DNA from: Streptomyces cupreus
GTDB lineage: Bacteria; Actinomycetota; Actinomycetes; Streptomycetales; Streptomycetaceae
Direction: 5' to 3'
Length of the DNA: 48,284 nt
NCBI RefSeq assembly: GCF_014257025.1
Contig: NZ_JACMSF010000060.1
Location: 1 to 48,284 of the forward strand
The notes below the pieces were generated by a model. That model was not told the DNA's origin. It made no database searches and saw only the letters and a list, made by a program, of their open reading frames with translations. Below, piece after piece: positions 34,075-42,095 of the stretch (positions within the stretch are counted from its first letter, which is position 1; every line of letters starts with the position of its first letter). Made by a program: the position numbers and the translations under genes.

Positions 34075-34370
34075 CGTCACTCTCTCCTCGGCCCCTCGCG
34101 GTGGCCGCGTCGATTCCGCTCTCCCGATCCCCGTGCCGATGCTCGCACCACCCGTGATGCAGCGCGTCCCGGGCGCGCCGCCGTCCCGCGCGTGTGCCCG
34201 GAGGATGCCCGGTGTGCCGTTTCTCGTCCGTTTCCGTGTGATTGCCCACGGGTGTCGATCGGCTGTACAGCATGTGCCCGATCCCGTACGCCTCGTGATC
34301 GGGGCTGTCCGGCCGAGCAGAGTAGCCGGACATGGACGTTGCGGCCACCCCGTGCGCGAGGATGGTGGCC
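34075..34370. other. Divergent region between the VOC and sulfurtransferase genes
   Basis: These 296 bases hold no gene I can support. GAGGAT lies 7 bases before the sulfurtransferase ATG and could be either a ribosome-binding site or a degenerate -10 of a leaderless promoter. Confidence 0.35.
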
Positions 34371-35222
34371 ATGAACGCCATCATCTCCGCAACCGAACTC
34401 GCGAGCGACCTGGCAGGATCCCGTCCGCCGGTGCTGCTGGACGTCCGCTGGCAGTTGAGCGTGGCTCTAGCGGCGGGCGAGCCGCCCTTCGACGGACGGG
34501 CCGAGTACACGGCCGGACACCTCCCCGGCGCGGTCTTCGTAGACCTGGACGAAGAGCTCGCGTCCACCCCCGGGGCGGCCGGCCGGCACCCGCTGCCGGA
34601 CCTCGCGGAGTTCGGCGCCGCGATGCGCCGCGCGGGCGTCACGGCCGGGCGCCCGGTGGTCGTGTACGACGGCGGACAGGGCTGGGCGGCGGCACGCGCG
34701 TGGTGGCTGCTGCGCTGGACGGGTCACCCGGACGTGCGAGTCCTCGACGGCGGGTTGCCGGCCTGGGACGGCCCGCTGGAGACCTCGGTACCGACCCCGA
34801 CGGAGGGCGATTTCCAGCCGAACCCCGGCGCGGCGGGTCTGCTCGACGCGGACGGCGCCGCTGCCCTGGCCCGCTCCGGGCTGCTGCTGGACGCCCGCGC
34901 GGGGGAGCGCTATCGGGGCGAGGTGGAGCCGATCGACCGCGTCGGCGGACACATCCCGGGCGCCGTGTCCGCGCCGACCAACGAGAACGTCGCCGCTGAC
35001 GGCCGCTTCCTGCCCGCCGAGGAACTGCACGCACGCTTCAAGGCCCTCGGCGCCGACGACGGCACCGCGGTCGGCGTGTACTGCGGCTCGGGCGTCTCCG
35101 GGGCCCACGAGGTCCTGGCCCTCGCCGTCGCCGGCATCCCGGCCGCGCTCTATGTGGGCTCCTGGTCCGAGTGGTCCGCGGACCCGTCCCGCCCGGTGGC
35201 GGTGGGCCCGGACCCGCAGTAG
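34371..35222 (+). CDS. Thiosulfate/3-mercaptopyruvate sulfurtransferase (tandem rhodanese)
   Basis: This 283-residue protein has two rhodanese domains. The N-terminal domain (about 5-140) is inactive, with Asp100 where the cysteine should be (VVVYDGGQGW). The C-terminal domain (about 155-283) has catalytic Cys238 in YCGSGVSG. Its six-residue active loop is closer to 3-mercaptopyruvate or thiosulfate sulfurtransferases than to phosphatases. It moves sulfane sulfur to thiol or cyanide acceptors. ATG at 34371 is chosen because the conserved domain begins there; a longer start at 34332 adds 13 atypical residues. It converges with sepH at a terminator. Confidence 0.9.
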   Translation: MNAIISATELASDLAGSRPPVLLDVRWQLSVALAAGEPPFDGRAEYTAGHLPGAVFVDLDEELASTPGAAGRHPLPDLAEFGAAMRRAGVTAGRPVVVYDGGQGWAAARAWWLLRWTGHPDVRVLDGGLPAWDGPLETSVPTPTEGDFQPNPGAAGLLDADGAAALARSGLLLDARAGERYRGEVEPIDRVGGHIPGAVSAPTNENVAADGRFLPAEELHARFKALGADDGTAVGVYCGSGVSGAHEVLALAVAGIPAALYVGSWSEWSADPSRPVAVGPDPQ

Positions 35223-35232
35223 CAACAGAACC

Positions 35233-35258
35233 GGGCCCGCACCGACCGGCGCGGGCCC
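35233..35258. terminator. Terminator between sulfurtransferase and sepH
   Basis: GGGCCCGC (35233-35240) pairs with GCGGGCCC (35251-35258). It lies between convergent genes and can serve both. Confidence 0.65.
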
Positions 35259-35296
35259 AGACGTTCCTACGGCTGCCTCATCAGGCGTACGACCGA

Positions 35297-36331
35297 CTAC
35301 TCCTGCTTCTTGCGGCGGGTGCCGAAGACGATCTCGTCCCAGCTCGGGACCGCCGCGCGGCGGCCCGGGCGGACGCCGTCGGCCTCGGCCTGGCGGTCGG
35401 TCGCGCCGATGAGGCGGTCCCGGTGGGCGCCGACGGAGCGGGGCATGAGGACGTCCGCGTAGGCGGAACCGGCCGACGCCGCGGGCGCCGGGGGTTCCTC
35501 CGCCGCGGGCTCGGCGGCGGGCGGCTCCTCCGGAGCAGGAGTCTCCGACGGCCGTTCCGGTACGACGAGGTCGCCGCGGAAGCTCGGGACGGCCTCCAAC
35601 AGACTGGTCAGCGAGTCCCGTTCGCTCGCGGTCTCCTCGGCCGGCTCGGGCGCCGGCAGGCTGGGCCGCTCGCGATCCAGGGCACGGTCCAGCGGGCGGT
35701 CGCGCGGCAGCCGGGCGATACGCGGGACGAACGGAAAGCTGGGCTCCGGCGCGGCGAGGTCGTCGGACTCGCCGATCAGCGAGCGGGCCTCGTCGTCGAC
35801 GGCCTGGACGAGCCGCCGGGGCGGGTCGTACGTCCAGCTCGCCGAGTGCGGTTCGCCCGCGACCCGGTAGACCAGCAGCACCTCCCAGGTGCCGTCGTCG
35901 CGGCGCCAGGAGTCCCACTGCACGGTGTCCTTCTCGGCGCCGCGCAGCAGCAGCCGCTCCTGGACGGCCTCGCCGAGCTGGGGACCGGCGTTCTCGCCGG
36001 GGCGGCGGACCGGGGTCTTGCGGGCCCGCTCGGCCATGAAGGCACGCTCGGCCAGCACGGGGCCCTCGAAGCGACGGACGCGGTCGACCGGAATGCCCGC
36101 CATCTGCGCGACTTCCTCCGCCGTGGCACCCGCGCGTATACGCGCCTGGATGTCGCGGGGGCGGAGATGGCTCTCCACCTCGATCTCGATCTGGCCGAGG
36201 CGGGGGCGGTCGCCGCGTACGGCGGCGCGGAGCCGTTCGTCGATCGGAAGCGTGTACTCCGTTGCGTCGGCAGCCTTCAGCACCAGCCGTGTGCCGTCAT
36301 TGGAGACGGCCACGACACGCAGTTCGGGCAT
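35297..36331 (-). CDS. sepH: Septation protein SepH
   Basis: SepH is an actinobacterial cell-division protein that stimulates FtsZ assembly. The protein has 344 residues. The N-terminal domain begins MPELRVVAVSNDGTRLVL and contains a helix-turn-helix-like motif (about 75-110, ATAEEVAQMAGIPVDRVRRFEGP in part). A long acidic, Pro-rich disordered middle follows (about 200-300). The conserved C-terminal motif is VPSWDEIVFGTRRKK. ATG at 36331 lies 5 bases after GGGAGG; a longer frame to 36418 is rejected because the conserved domain begins at this ATG. The gene is monocistronic. Co-residence with parE, parC, whiH and hrdB places several cell-cycle genes in one neighbourhood. Confidence 0.93.
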   Translation of the reverse strand: MPELRVVAVSNDGTRLVLKAADATEYTLPIDERLRAAVRGDRPRLGQIEIEVESHLRPRDIQARIRAGATAEEVAQMAGIPVDRVRRFEGPVLAERAFMAERARKTPVRRPGENAGPQLGEAVQERLLLRGAEKDTVQWDSWRRDDGTWEVLLVYRVAGEPHSASWTYDPPRRLVQAVDDEARSLIGESDDLAAPEPSFPFVPRIARLPRDRPLDRALDRERPSLPAPEPAEETASERDSLTSLLEAVPSFRGDLVVPERPSETPAPEEPPAAEPAAEEPPAPAASAGSAYADVLMPRSVGAHRDRLIGATDRQAEADGVRPGRRAAVPSWDEIVFGTRRKKQE

Positions 36332-36768
36332 GGGGACCTCCCGGGTGGTGCCTGCCGACGTCACGTGCGTCGCTGCTTCCGCTAGTCGAGTGTGGCCTGC
36401 CCGGGTGCAGCCTGCCACAACCTTGCCGAGTTGCCCGGCGTGTCGGGCGCGGGCCCTGGATCGCCGTTATGGCACGGTTACCTATTCGCAACGCTAAGTG
36501 ACCAACTCCGTCACCCTGTGCAACTAGCCCCCTCCCGGCGGTCCTTGAAGGCCACGGACGTCCTGGCGGGAGACCGGACCCAGGGCTCGCAACAGTACTC
36601 CATTTGGGCCACGTGCGTGGATTGGCACGCCGCCCAACTTCTGGCAAGAAGCCTGACTCGGCCGTCGGTTGAGTGGTTCTGGGATCTTGAACGTGGCGTA
36701 CTTCACCCAATCCGCAGAAACGGAACTAATGGATCCCCCTGCACGCGGCCTCGGCCACGGCGCGTCGG
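36332..36768. other. 437-base region between sugar-lactone oxidase and sepH genes
   Basis: It is noticeably less GC-rich than its surroundings. Open frames exist (for example 36392-36796 forward) but show no family signature, mixed codon use and no good start, so I call no gene. There is a small hairpin CTTCT/AGAAG (36638-36651). It probably contains the sepH promoter and leader on the minus strand. The 3' side of the oxidase gene shows no strong terminator. Confidence 0.4.
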
Positions 36769-38088
36769 CTACGCCCCCAACACCCGCCGCAAGTAGTCGT
36801 TCTGGAACAGCCGGTCAGGGTCAAGGCGATCCCGCAGCGCCGTGAACTCGCCGAAGCGCGGGTAGACGCCGGCGAAGTAGTCGGCGTCCCGCGTGTGCAC
36901 CTTGCCCCAGTGCGGCCGGCCCTCGTGGGCCGTGAAGATGCGCTCGGCGGCGGTGAAGTACCGCTGATACGGCGTCCCCTTGGCCATGTGGACGGCGATG
37001 TACGCGCTGTCCCGGCCCGACGCGGTGGACAGGGTGATGTCGTCGGCCGGGGCGGTGCGCACCTCCACGGGGAAGCTGACCTTGAGGTCCGAGCGGTCGA
37101 CCATCGCCTTCAGTTCGCGCAGCGTCTCGACGGCTGCCGCGCGCGGGACGGCGTACTCCATCTCCACGAAGCGCACCCGGCGCGGTGATGTGAAGACCTT
37201 GTAGGGAATGTCCGTGTACGTCCGCGCGGACAGCGCCCTGCTGGAGATCTGGGCGATGGCCGGGATCGTGGCCGGCACCGCGCGGCCTACCCACTGCGCG
37301 GCCTGGAAGACGCCGTTGGAGAGGAACTCGTCCTCGAACCAGGCCTTGAGCTGTCCCACCGGACGCTCCGGGCCCGCGCTGCGGTTGTTGCGCTTGGTGT
37401 TGGTGTTGCCGGTGTGCGGGAACCAGTAGAACTCGAAGTGCTCGTTTTCGGCCCACAGTTCGTCGAAGTCGCGGGTGACCCGGTCGAAGGTCATCGGCTC
37501 CTCGCGGGCCGTCAGCAGGAAGAGCGGTTCCACGGCGAAGGTGATCGCGGTGACGATGCCGAGCGCGCCGAGGCCTGTCCGGGCGGCGGCGAAGACCTCC
37601 GGATTCTCCTTCTCGGAGCAGGCGAGGACCGACCCGTCGGCGGTCACCAGCTCAAGTCCCTTGATCTGGGCGGCGATCGAGCCCGAATCCCGGCCCGTGC
37701 CGTGGGTGCCGGTGCTGGTGGCCCCGGAGACCGTCTGCTCCATGATGTCGCCCATGTTGGTCAGCGACAGACCCTCGCGGGCCAGGGCCATGTTGAGCCT
37801 CTTGAGCGGGGTACCGGCCTCCACCGTGACGGTCATGGCGTTCCGGTCGATGTTGCGGATGCCGGTCAACAGTTGAGGGCGGATCAACACACCGTCGGTG
37901 GCCGCGATCGACGTGAAGGAGTGGCCGGTCCCGACGGCCTTCACCTTCAGACCGTCCTCGGCGGCCTTGCGCACGGCATCCGCCAGTTCCTCCACCGAGG
38001 CGGGCGTGACCTCCCGCGCGGGGCGGGCGGAGACGTTCCCGCCCCAGTTACGCCACGTGCCGTTCTTCCCGCTCGCTGTGCTGCTCAA
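36769..38088 (-). CDS. FAD-dependent sugar-1,4-lactone oxidase (ALO family)
   Basis: This 439-residue flavoprotein has a VAO/PCMH-type FAD domain at about 18-190, with GTGHSFTS (the His is the usual covalent FAD site) and TSTGTHGTG. The D-arabinono-1,4-lactone oxidase substrate domain (about 200-439) has the family motif HWGK (GRPHWGKVH) near the C terminus. Members oxidise aldonolactones or alditols with oxygen. The start is TTG at 38088, 5 bases after GGGGAGG. The frame extends to 38199 but would then overlap the MFS gene more deeply. As chosen, it overlaps the MFS gene by 41 bases on the same strand, so the two are probably one operon. Confidence 0.88.
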   Translation of the reverse strand: MSSTASGKNGTWRNWGGNVSARPAREVTPASVEELADAVRKAAEDGLKVKAVGTGHSFTSIAATDGVLIRPQLLTGIRNIDRNAMTVTVEAGTPLKRLNMALAREGLSLTNMGDIMEQTVSGATSTGTHGTGRDSGSIAAQIKGLELVTADGSVLACSEKENPEVFAAARTGLGALGIVTAITFAVEPLFLLTAREEPMTFDRVTRDFDELWAENEHFEFYWFPHTGNTNTKRNNRSAGPERPVGQLKAWFEDEFLSNGVFQAAQWVGRAVPATIPAIAQISSRALSARTYTDIPYKVFTSPRRVRFVEMEYAVPRAAAVETLRELKAMVDRSDLKVSFPVEVRTAPADDITLSTASGRDSAYIAVHMAKGTPYQRYFTAAERIFTAHEGRPHWGKVHTRDADYFAGVYPRFGEFTALRDRLDPDRLFQNDYLRRVLGA

Positions 38089-39292
38089 CGGTGCCTCCCC
38101 GACCCGGCGCCGGTCTGCTGAGCCGGCGGTACCCGAGGAAACCGACCGCGACCGCGACGGCTCCGGAGACCGCCGGAACCCCGTACCCGGCCCGCGCACC
38201 GGCCGCGTCGATCACCCAGCCGGCCACGGAGGAGCCGAGCGCGACCCCGACCGCGAGCCCGGTGCTCACCCAGGTCATGCCCTCGGTCAGTTGCGCGCGT
38301 GGTACGTGCTGTTCGATGAGGGACATCGTCGTGATCATCGTGGGAGCGATGCAGAGCCCCGCAAGGAACAGCGCCACGGCCAGAAACGGCAAGTTTCCGA
38401 CCAGTAGGAGGGGGATCATACTCACGGCCATCGCACATATGCCCAGCAGCCAGCGAGGTTCGGGCGCCCCCTTGAGATGCAGCAGCCCGAACACGGCGCC
38501 CGCCACACAGGAACCGGCCGCGTACAGGGCGAGGACGACGCTCGCGGCGCCCTTGTGGCCCTGCTCCTCGGCGAAGGCCACGGTGACCACGTCGACGGCC
38601 CCGAAGATCGCTCCCGTCGCCACGAAGGTGGCCACCAGGACCTGGAGGCCGGGGGAGCGCAGGGCGCTGCCGCCGCGCCTCTCGTGCCGCTCGCGCGGGT
38701 GCGGCTCGGGCTCGGTGGCACGTTGGGCGGTGAGCCAGAAGACGCCGACCGCGAGGAAGCAGGCGGCGAGCAGCGGGCCCGCCTCCGGGAACCAGGCCGT
38801 GGACAGACCGATGGAGATGATCGGCCCGAAGATGAAGCAGACCTCGTCCACCACGGACTCGAAGGAGTACGCGGTGTGCAGCTGCGGGGTGCCCCGGTAC
38901 AGGGCCGCCCAGCGGGCCCGGATCATCGCGCCGACGCTCGGCACACACCCGATGCCGGCGCAGAACACGAAGAGCGTCCAGTCCGGCCAGCCGTAGTGCG
39001 CGGCGAACAGCAGCCCGGCCGCGGCGGCGAGTGAGGCGAGCGTCGCCGGACGCAGCACGCGCCGCTGGCCGTACTGGTCCACAAGACGCGAGACCTGCGG
39101 CCCGGCCACCGCGGCGGCGAGCGCGATGGTGGCCGACAGGGCGCCGGCCAGGCCGTACCGCCCGGTCAGCTGGGACACCATCGTCACCACACCGATCCCC
39201 ATCATCGACAGGGGCATCCGGCCGAGGAAGCCCGCGGCGGAGAAGCCCTTGGAGCCGGGGGCGGCGAACAGGGCGCGGTAGGGGCTGGGCAC
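38048..39292 (-). CDS. Major facilitator superfamily transporter
   Basis: This 414-residue protein has about 12 transmembrane helices in two bundles with the typical cytoplasmic loop after helix 2 (VSRLVDQYGQRRVLRP). The N terminus reads YRALFAAPGSKGFSAAGFLGRMP, seen in streptomycete drug- or siderophore-type MFS exporters. The start is GTG at 39292, with CGGAG 5 bases upstream. It is divergent from the ferrochelatase gene, and a probable iron box lies 75 bases before its start. It heads an operon with the lactone oxidase. The substrate is unknown; iron control would fit siderophore or metal-chelate export. Confidence 0.85.
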   Translation of the reverse strand: MPSPYRALFAAPGSKGFSAAGFLGRMPLSMMGIGVVTMVSQLTGRYGLAGALSATIALAAAVAGPQVSRLVDQYGQRRVLRPATLASLAAAAGLLFAAHYGWPDWTLFVFCAGIGCVPSVGAMIRARWAALYRGTPQLHTAYSFESVVDEVCFIFGPIISIGLSTAWFPEAGPLLAACFLAVGVFWLTAQRATEPEPHPRERHERRGGSALRSPGLQVLVATFVATGAIFGAVDVVTVAFAEEQGHKGAASVVLALYAAGSCVAGAVFGLLHLKGAPEPRWLLGICAMAVSMIPLLLVGNLPFLAVALFLAGLCIAPTMITTMSLIEQHVPRAQLTEGMTWVSTGLAVGVALGSSVAGWVIDAAGARAGYGVPAVSGAVAVAVGFLGYRRLSRPAPGRGGTVEQHSEREERHVA

Positions 39293-39366
39293 GGGATCTC
39301 CGGTCGCGGGATGGCGGCGCGCGAGGCACCGCGTAAGGCGTGTACATGGCCGATACAGCTTACGAG

Positions 39367-39385
39367 TTAGGTGACCCTAACGCAC
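39367..39385. promoter_or_regulatory. Probable DmdR/IdeR iron box between MFS and ferrochelatase genes
   Basis: TTAGGTGACCCTAACGCAC matches 15 of 19 positions of the iron box TTAGGTGAGCCTAACCTAA, with 14 matches in the first 15. The core GTTAGG-TGAC-CCTAAC is also a perfect palindrome (39366-39381). It lies 75 bases before the MFS start and 78 bases before the ferrochelatase start. Confidence 0.6.
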
Positions 39386-39432
39386 CCGACCGGCCGGTCG
39401 CGCACCCAGGTCGACACCCCGCCGTTTCCCGG

Positions 39433-39455
39433 CTGTCAGCGCCGGGTGGCAGGAT
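39433..39455 (+). promoter_or_regulatory. Leaderless promoter of the ferrochelatase gene
   Basis: CTGTCAGCG, 8 bases, then CAGGAT (39450-39455), 7 bases before the ATG at 39463. The layout is the same as at the DUF5998 gene (GTCA-N11-xAGGAT-N7-ATG). The -10 lacks the first T, so it is weaker. CAGGAT could alternatively be read as a ribosome-binding site. Confidence 0.35.
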
Positions 39456-39462
39456 CGGACGC

Positions 39463-40590
39463 ATGCCAGACGTGCTCGATGCCAGCCCTTACGACGCCCT
39501 CCTCCTGCTCTCCTTCGGTGGCCCCGAGGGCCCGGACGACGTGGTTCCGTTCCTGGAGAACGTGACGCGAGGGCGCGGCATCCCCAAGGAACGGCTGAAG
39601 GAAGTCGGACAGCACTACTTCCTGTTCGGCGGGGTCAGCCCCATCAACGACCAGAACCGCGCACTGCTCGACGCCCTGCGCAAGGACTTCGCCGACCACG
39701 GCCTGGACCTGCCGGTCTACTGGGGCAACCGCAACTGGGCGCCGTATCTGACGGACACCCTGCGCGAGATGGTGCGCGACGGCCGCCGCCGCATCCTGGT
39801 CCTCGCCACCAGCGCCTACGCCTCGTACTCGGGCTGCCGCCAGTACCGCGAGAACCTCGCCGACTCGCTCGCCGCGCTTGAGGCCGAGGGCCTGGAGCCG
39901 CCGAAGATCGACAAGCTCCGGCACTACTTCAACCACCCGGGCTTCGTGGAGCCCATGATCGACGGTGTGCTGCGGTCGCTGGCCGACCTCCCCGAGGAGG
40001 TCCGGGACGGCGCCCACATCGCGTTCACGACCCACTCCATCCCGAACTCCGCCGCCGACACCTCGGGTCCGGTCGAGGACCACGGCGACGGCGGGGCGTA
40101 CGTCGAGCAGCACCTGGACGTGGCGCGGCTGATCGCCGACGCCGTCCGCGAGCGCACCGGCGTCGACCACCCCTGGCAGCTCGTCTACCAGTCCCGCTCC
40201 GGCGCCCCGCACATCCCGTGGCTGGAGCCCGACATCTGCGACCACCTGGAGGAGCGGCACGGCGCCGGTGTCCCGGCCGTGGTGATGGCTCCCATCGGCT
40301 TCGTCTCGGACCACATGGAGGTCCTGTACGACCTCGACACCGAGGCCGAGGCGAAGGCCGAGGAGCTGGGGCTGCCGGTGCGCCGCTCGGCCACCGTCGG
40401 CGCCGACCCTCGGTTCGCCGCCGCCGTCCGTGACCTCGTCCTGGAGCGGGCCGCCGCCGAGAGCGGACGGGCCGTCACGCCGTGCGCCCTGGGCGCGCTC
40501 GGCGCGAGCCACAACCTCTGCCCGGTCGGCTGCTGCCCGGCCCGCGCCCCCCGGCCCGCCGCCGCGGGCGCCGACAGCCCCTACGCCTGA
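39463..40590 (+). CDS. hemH: Ferrochelatase (coproporphyrin ferrochelatase)
   Basis: This 375-residue enzyme inserts ferrous iron into the porphyrin ring. In actinobacteria the substrate is coproporphyrin III (also called CpfC). Catalytic His191 lies in TTHSIPNSA, and the DHMEVLYDLD motif carries the conserved acid. Cys125 (YSGCRQY) together with C-terminal Cys341, Cys353, Cys357 and Cys358 (LCPVGCCPA) suggests a [2Fe-2S] cluster, as in other actinobacterial ferrochelatases. ATG at 39463 starts the conserved domain; the open frame to 39340 includes the iron box and promoter and is rejected. It is followed 8 bases later by the inositol-phosphatase-family gene, so the two are co-transcribed. 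Confidence 0.95.
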   Translation: MPDVLDASPYDALLLLSFGGPEGPDDVVPFLENVTRGRGIPKERLKEVGQHYFLFGGVSPINDQNRALLDALRKDFADHGLDLPVYWGNRNWAPYLTDTLREMVRDGRRRILVLATSAYASYSGCRQYRENLADSLAALEAEGLEPPKIDKLRHYFNHPGFVEPMIDGVLRSLADLPEEVRDGAHIAFTTHSIPNSAADTSGPVEDHGDGGAYVEQHLDVARLIADAVRERTGVDHPWQLVYQSRSGAPHIPWLEPDICDHLEERHGAGVPAVVMAPIGFVSDHMEVLYDLDTEAEAKAEELGLPVRRSATVGADPRFAAAVRDLVLERAAAESGRAVTPCALGALGASHNLCPVGCCPARAPRPAAAGADSPYA

Positions 40591-40598
40591 GGAGCCCC

Positions 40599-41414
40599 GT
40601 GACCGACCCCCTGCACTCGGACCTGCTCCGTCTCGCCCAGGAGGCCGCGCGCCGCGCGGGCGACCTGCTGCGCGACGGACGCCCGGCCGATCTCGCGGTG
40701 GCGAAGACCAAGTCGAGCCCGATCGACGTGGTGACCGAGATGGACATCGCCGCCGAGAAGCTGATCACCGACCTGATCTCAGAACAGCGCCCGGACGACG
40801 GCTTCCTCGGCGAGGAGGGCGCCTCCACCGAGGGCACCAGCGGGGTCCGCTGGGTGATAGACCCGCTCGACGGCACGGTCAACTACCTGTACGGACTGCC
40901 GACTTGGGCCGTCTCCATCGCCGCCGAGCAGGACGGCGAGACCGTCGTCGGCGTCGTCGCGGCCCCGATGCGCGGCGAGACGTACCACGCGGTACGAGGC
41001 GCCGGCTCCTGGGCCACGGGTGCCTGGGAGGGCGAGCGCGCACTGGCCTGCCGCCCGGCGCCGCCCCTGGAGCAGGCGCTGGTCTCCACGGGCTTCAACT
41101 ATGTGACCGGGGTCCGGGTCCACCAGGCCGAGGTCGCCCACAGACTGATCCCGCTGCTGCGGGACATCCGGCGCTCCGGCTCGGCCGCGGTCGACCTGTG
41201 CGACGTGGCCGCGGGCCGGCTGGACGGCTACTACGAGCGAGGCCTGCACCCCTGGGACCTCGCGGCCGGCGACCTGATCGCCCGGGAAGCGGGCGCCCTG
41301 ACCGGTGGACGCCCCGGAGAGCGCCCCGCGGCCCACCTTGCGGTCGCGGCCACCCCGGGCGTCTTCGAGCCCCTCCAGCGCCTGCTGGAGGAATTCGGCG
41401 CCTGGCACGACTGA
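40599..41414 (+). CDS. Inositol monophosphatase-family phosphatase (SuhB-like)
   Basis: This 271-residue enzyme is magnesium-dependent and lithium-sensitive by family. Metal motifs are GEEG (71-74), WVIDPLDGTVNY (85-96) and HPWDLAAGDLIAREAG (near 206-221). It hydrolyses inositol-1-phosphate or related sugar phosphates; in actinobacteria this feeds mycothiol and phosphatidylinositol synthesis. The GTG at 40599 follows GAGGAG 6 bases upstream. The 39-codon longer frame overlaps hemH and is rejected. It is second in the hemH operon. M. tuberculosis has suhB in the same neighbourhood as sigA, a DUF4193 gene and dut. Confidence 0.92.
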   Translation: MTDPLHSDLLRLAQEAARRAGDLLRDGRPADLAVAKTKSSPIDVVTEMDIAAEKLITDLISEQRPDDGFLGEEGASTEGTSGVRWVIDPLDGTVNYLYGLPTWAVSIAAEQDGETVVGVVAAPMRGETYHAVRGAGSWATGAWEGERALACRPAPPLEQALVSTGFNYVTGVRVHQAEVAHRLIPLLRDIRRSGSAAVDLCDVAAGRLDGYYERGLHPWDLAAGDLIAREAGALTGGRPGERPAAHLAVAATPGVFEPLQRLLEEFGAWHD

Positions 41415-41449
41415 GCGGGCAGCCCGGCGCGACAGGCCGGGCACAGAGC

Positions 41450-41480
41450 GGGCCCCCGGCGCTGGATTCGCCGGGGGCCC
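41450..41480. terminator. Bidirectional terminator
   Basis: GGGCCCCCGGCG (41450-41461) pairs perfectly with 41469-41480; the loop is CTGGATT. It lies between the convergent inositol-phosphatase-family gene and the 57-residue gene. Confidence 0.85.
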
Positions 41481-41501
41481 ACTGTAGTGCGTAAGTGCTG
41501 G

Positions 41502-41675
41502 TCAGACGCTGGACGCGCCGACTTCCACACCGTGCTCGGCGGCGAGGCGGCGCAGGTCGTCGAGTTCGCCCTGCTCCACTTCGACGAGGAACTCGTCGCC
41601 CTCGTCACGAGCCCGCGTCAGGTCGGACTCGGTCGCCCTTATGCGCTGCAGAAGCCCTGCGGTGAATGCGTCCAT
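41502..41675 (-). CDS. 57-residue helical protein of unknown function
   Basis: It begins MDAFTAGLLQRIRATESDL and continues as a charged amphipathic helix (TRARDEGDEFLVEVEQGELDDLRRLAAEHG, in part) that could form a helical hairpin or coiled coil. The start is ATG at 41675, with GAGGGGG 7 bases upstream. The open frame extends to 41906, but the added residues are Arg/Pro/Gly-rich with random codon use. The size, clean ribosome-binding site and shared terminator support a real gene. I recognise it only as a conserved streptomycete small protein. Confidence 0.7.
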   Translation of the reverse strand: MDAFTAGLLQRIRATESDLTRARDEGDEFLVEVEQGELDDLRRLAAEHGVEVGASSV

Positions 41676-42095
41676 GCTGTGCCCCCTCGTCCTGGGTCGT
41701 GGGTCGGTGGCACGGGGGTGTGCCGTTCGGAAGGGGCGATCACGTCTCCTGTGGGTGCCCGGCGTGCTGCCCCTGCCGGGCGGCGACGGTGCCGGACATC
41801 CACGACCGCTCTGCGGAAAGCGGACTGCTCCGTACCGCATGGTGGTGTGGCAGAAGCGGAGCGTGATCGCGGGGTGTAAAGCCGTCCTCCCCCCGCTCTC
41901 AATCACGGAAACCTCAACCCACCAAGAAAATCTCGCATTCCCGGGTCCTCACACCCGTCCCTCATCCGTCACTCACCCGTCTTACCGCCGACTTATGGCC
42001 GAAAAGGGCAGGATGGAGGCCAACACACCCCAGCAGACCCCTGCCCGCGCGCCCGGAGCGGCGCTACGCGGGTGGACAGAGGAAGGAACAGCGAC
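41676..42095. other. Divergent region upstream of cutR
   Basis: These 420 bases lie between the small minus-strand gene and cutR. The stretch 41880-42000 is AT-richer and pyrimidine-biased on the plus strand, with repeated CACCCGTC/CTCATCCGTC units (41955-41985). I see no gene and no confident -35/-10 pair. Confidence 0.4.

Noticed and set aside
36392..36796. A possible 134-codon forward gene in the sepH gap
   Set aside because: No start site, mixed codon use, overlap with the oxidase gene end and no recognisable family.
39340..39462. Extended start of ferrochelatase at 39340
   Set aside because: It would translate the iron box and promoter; conserved ferrochelatase sequence begins at 39463.
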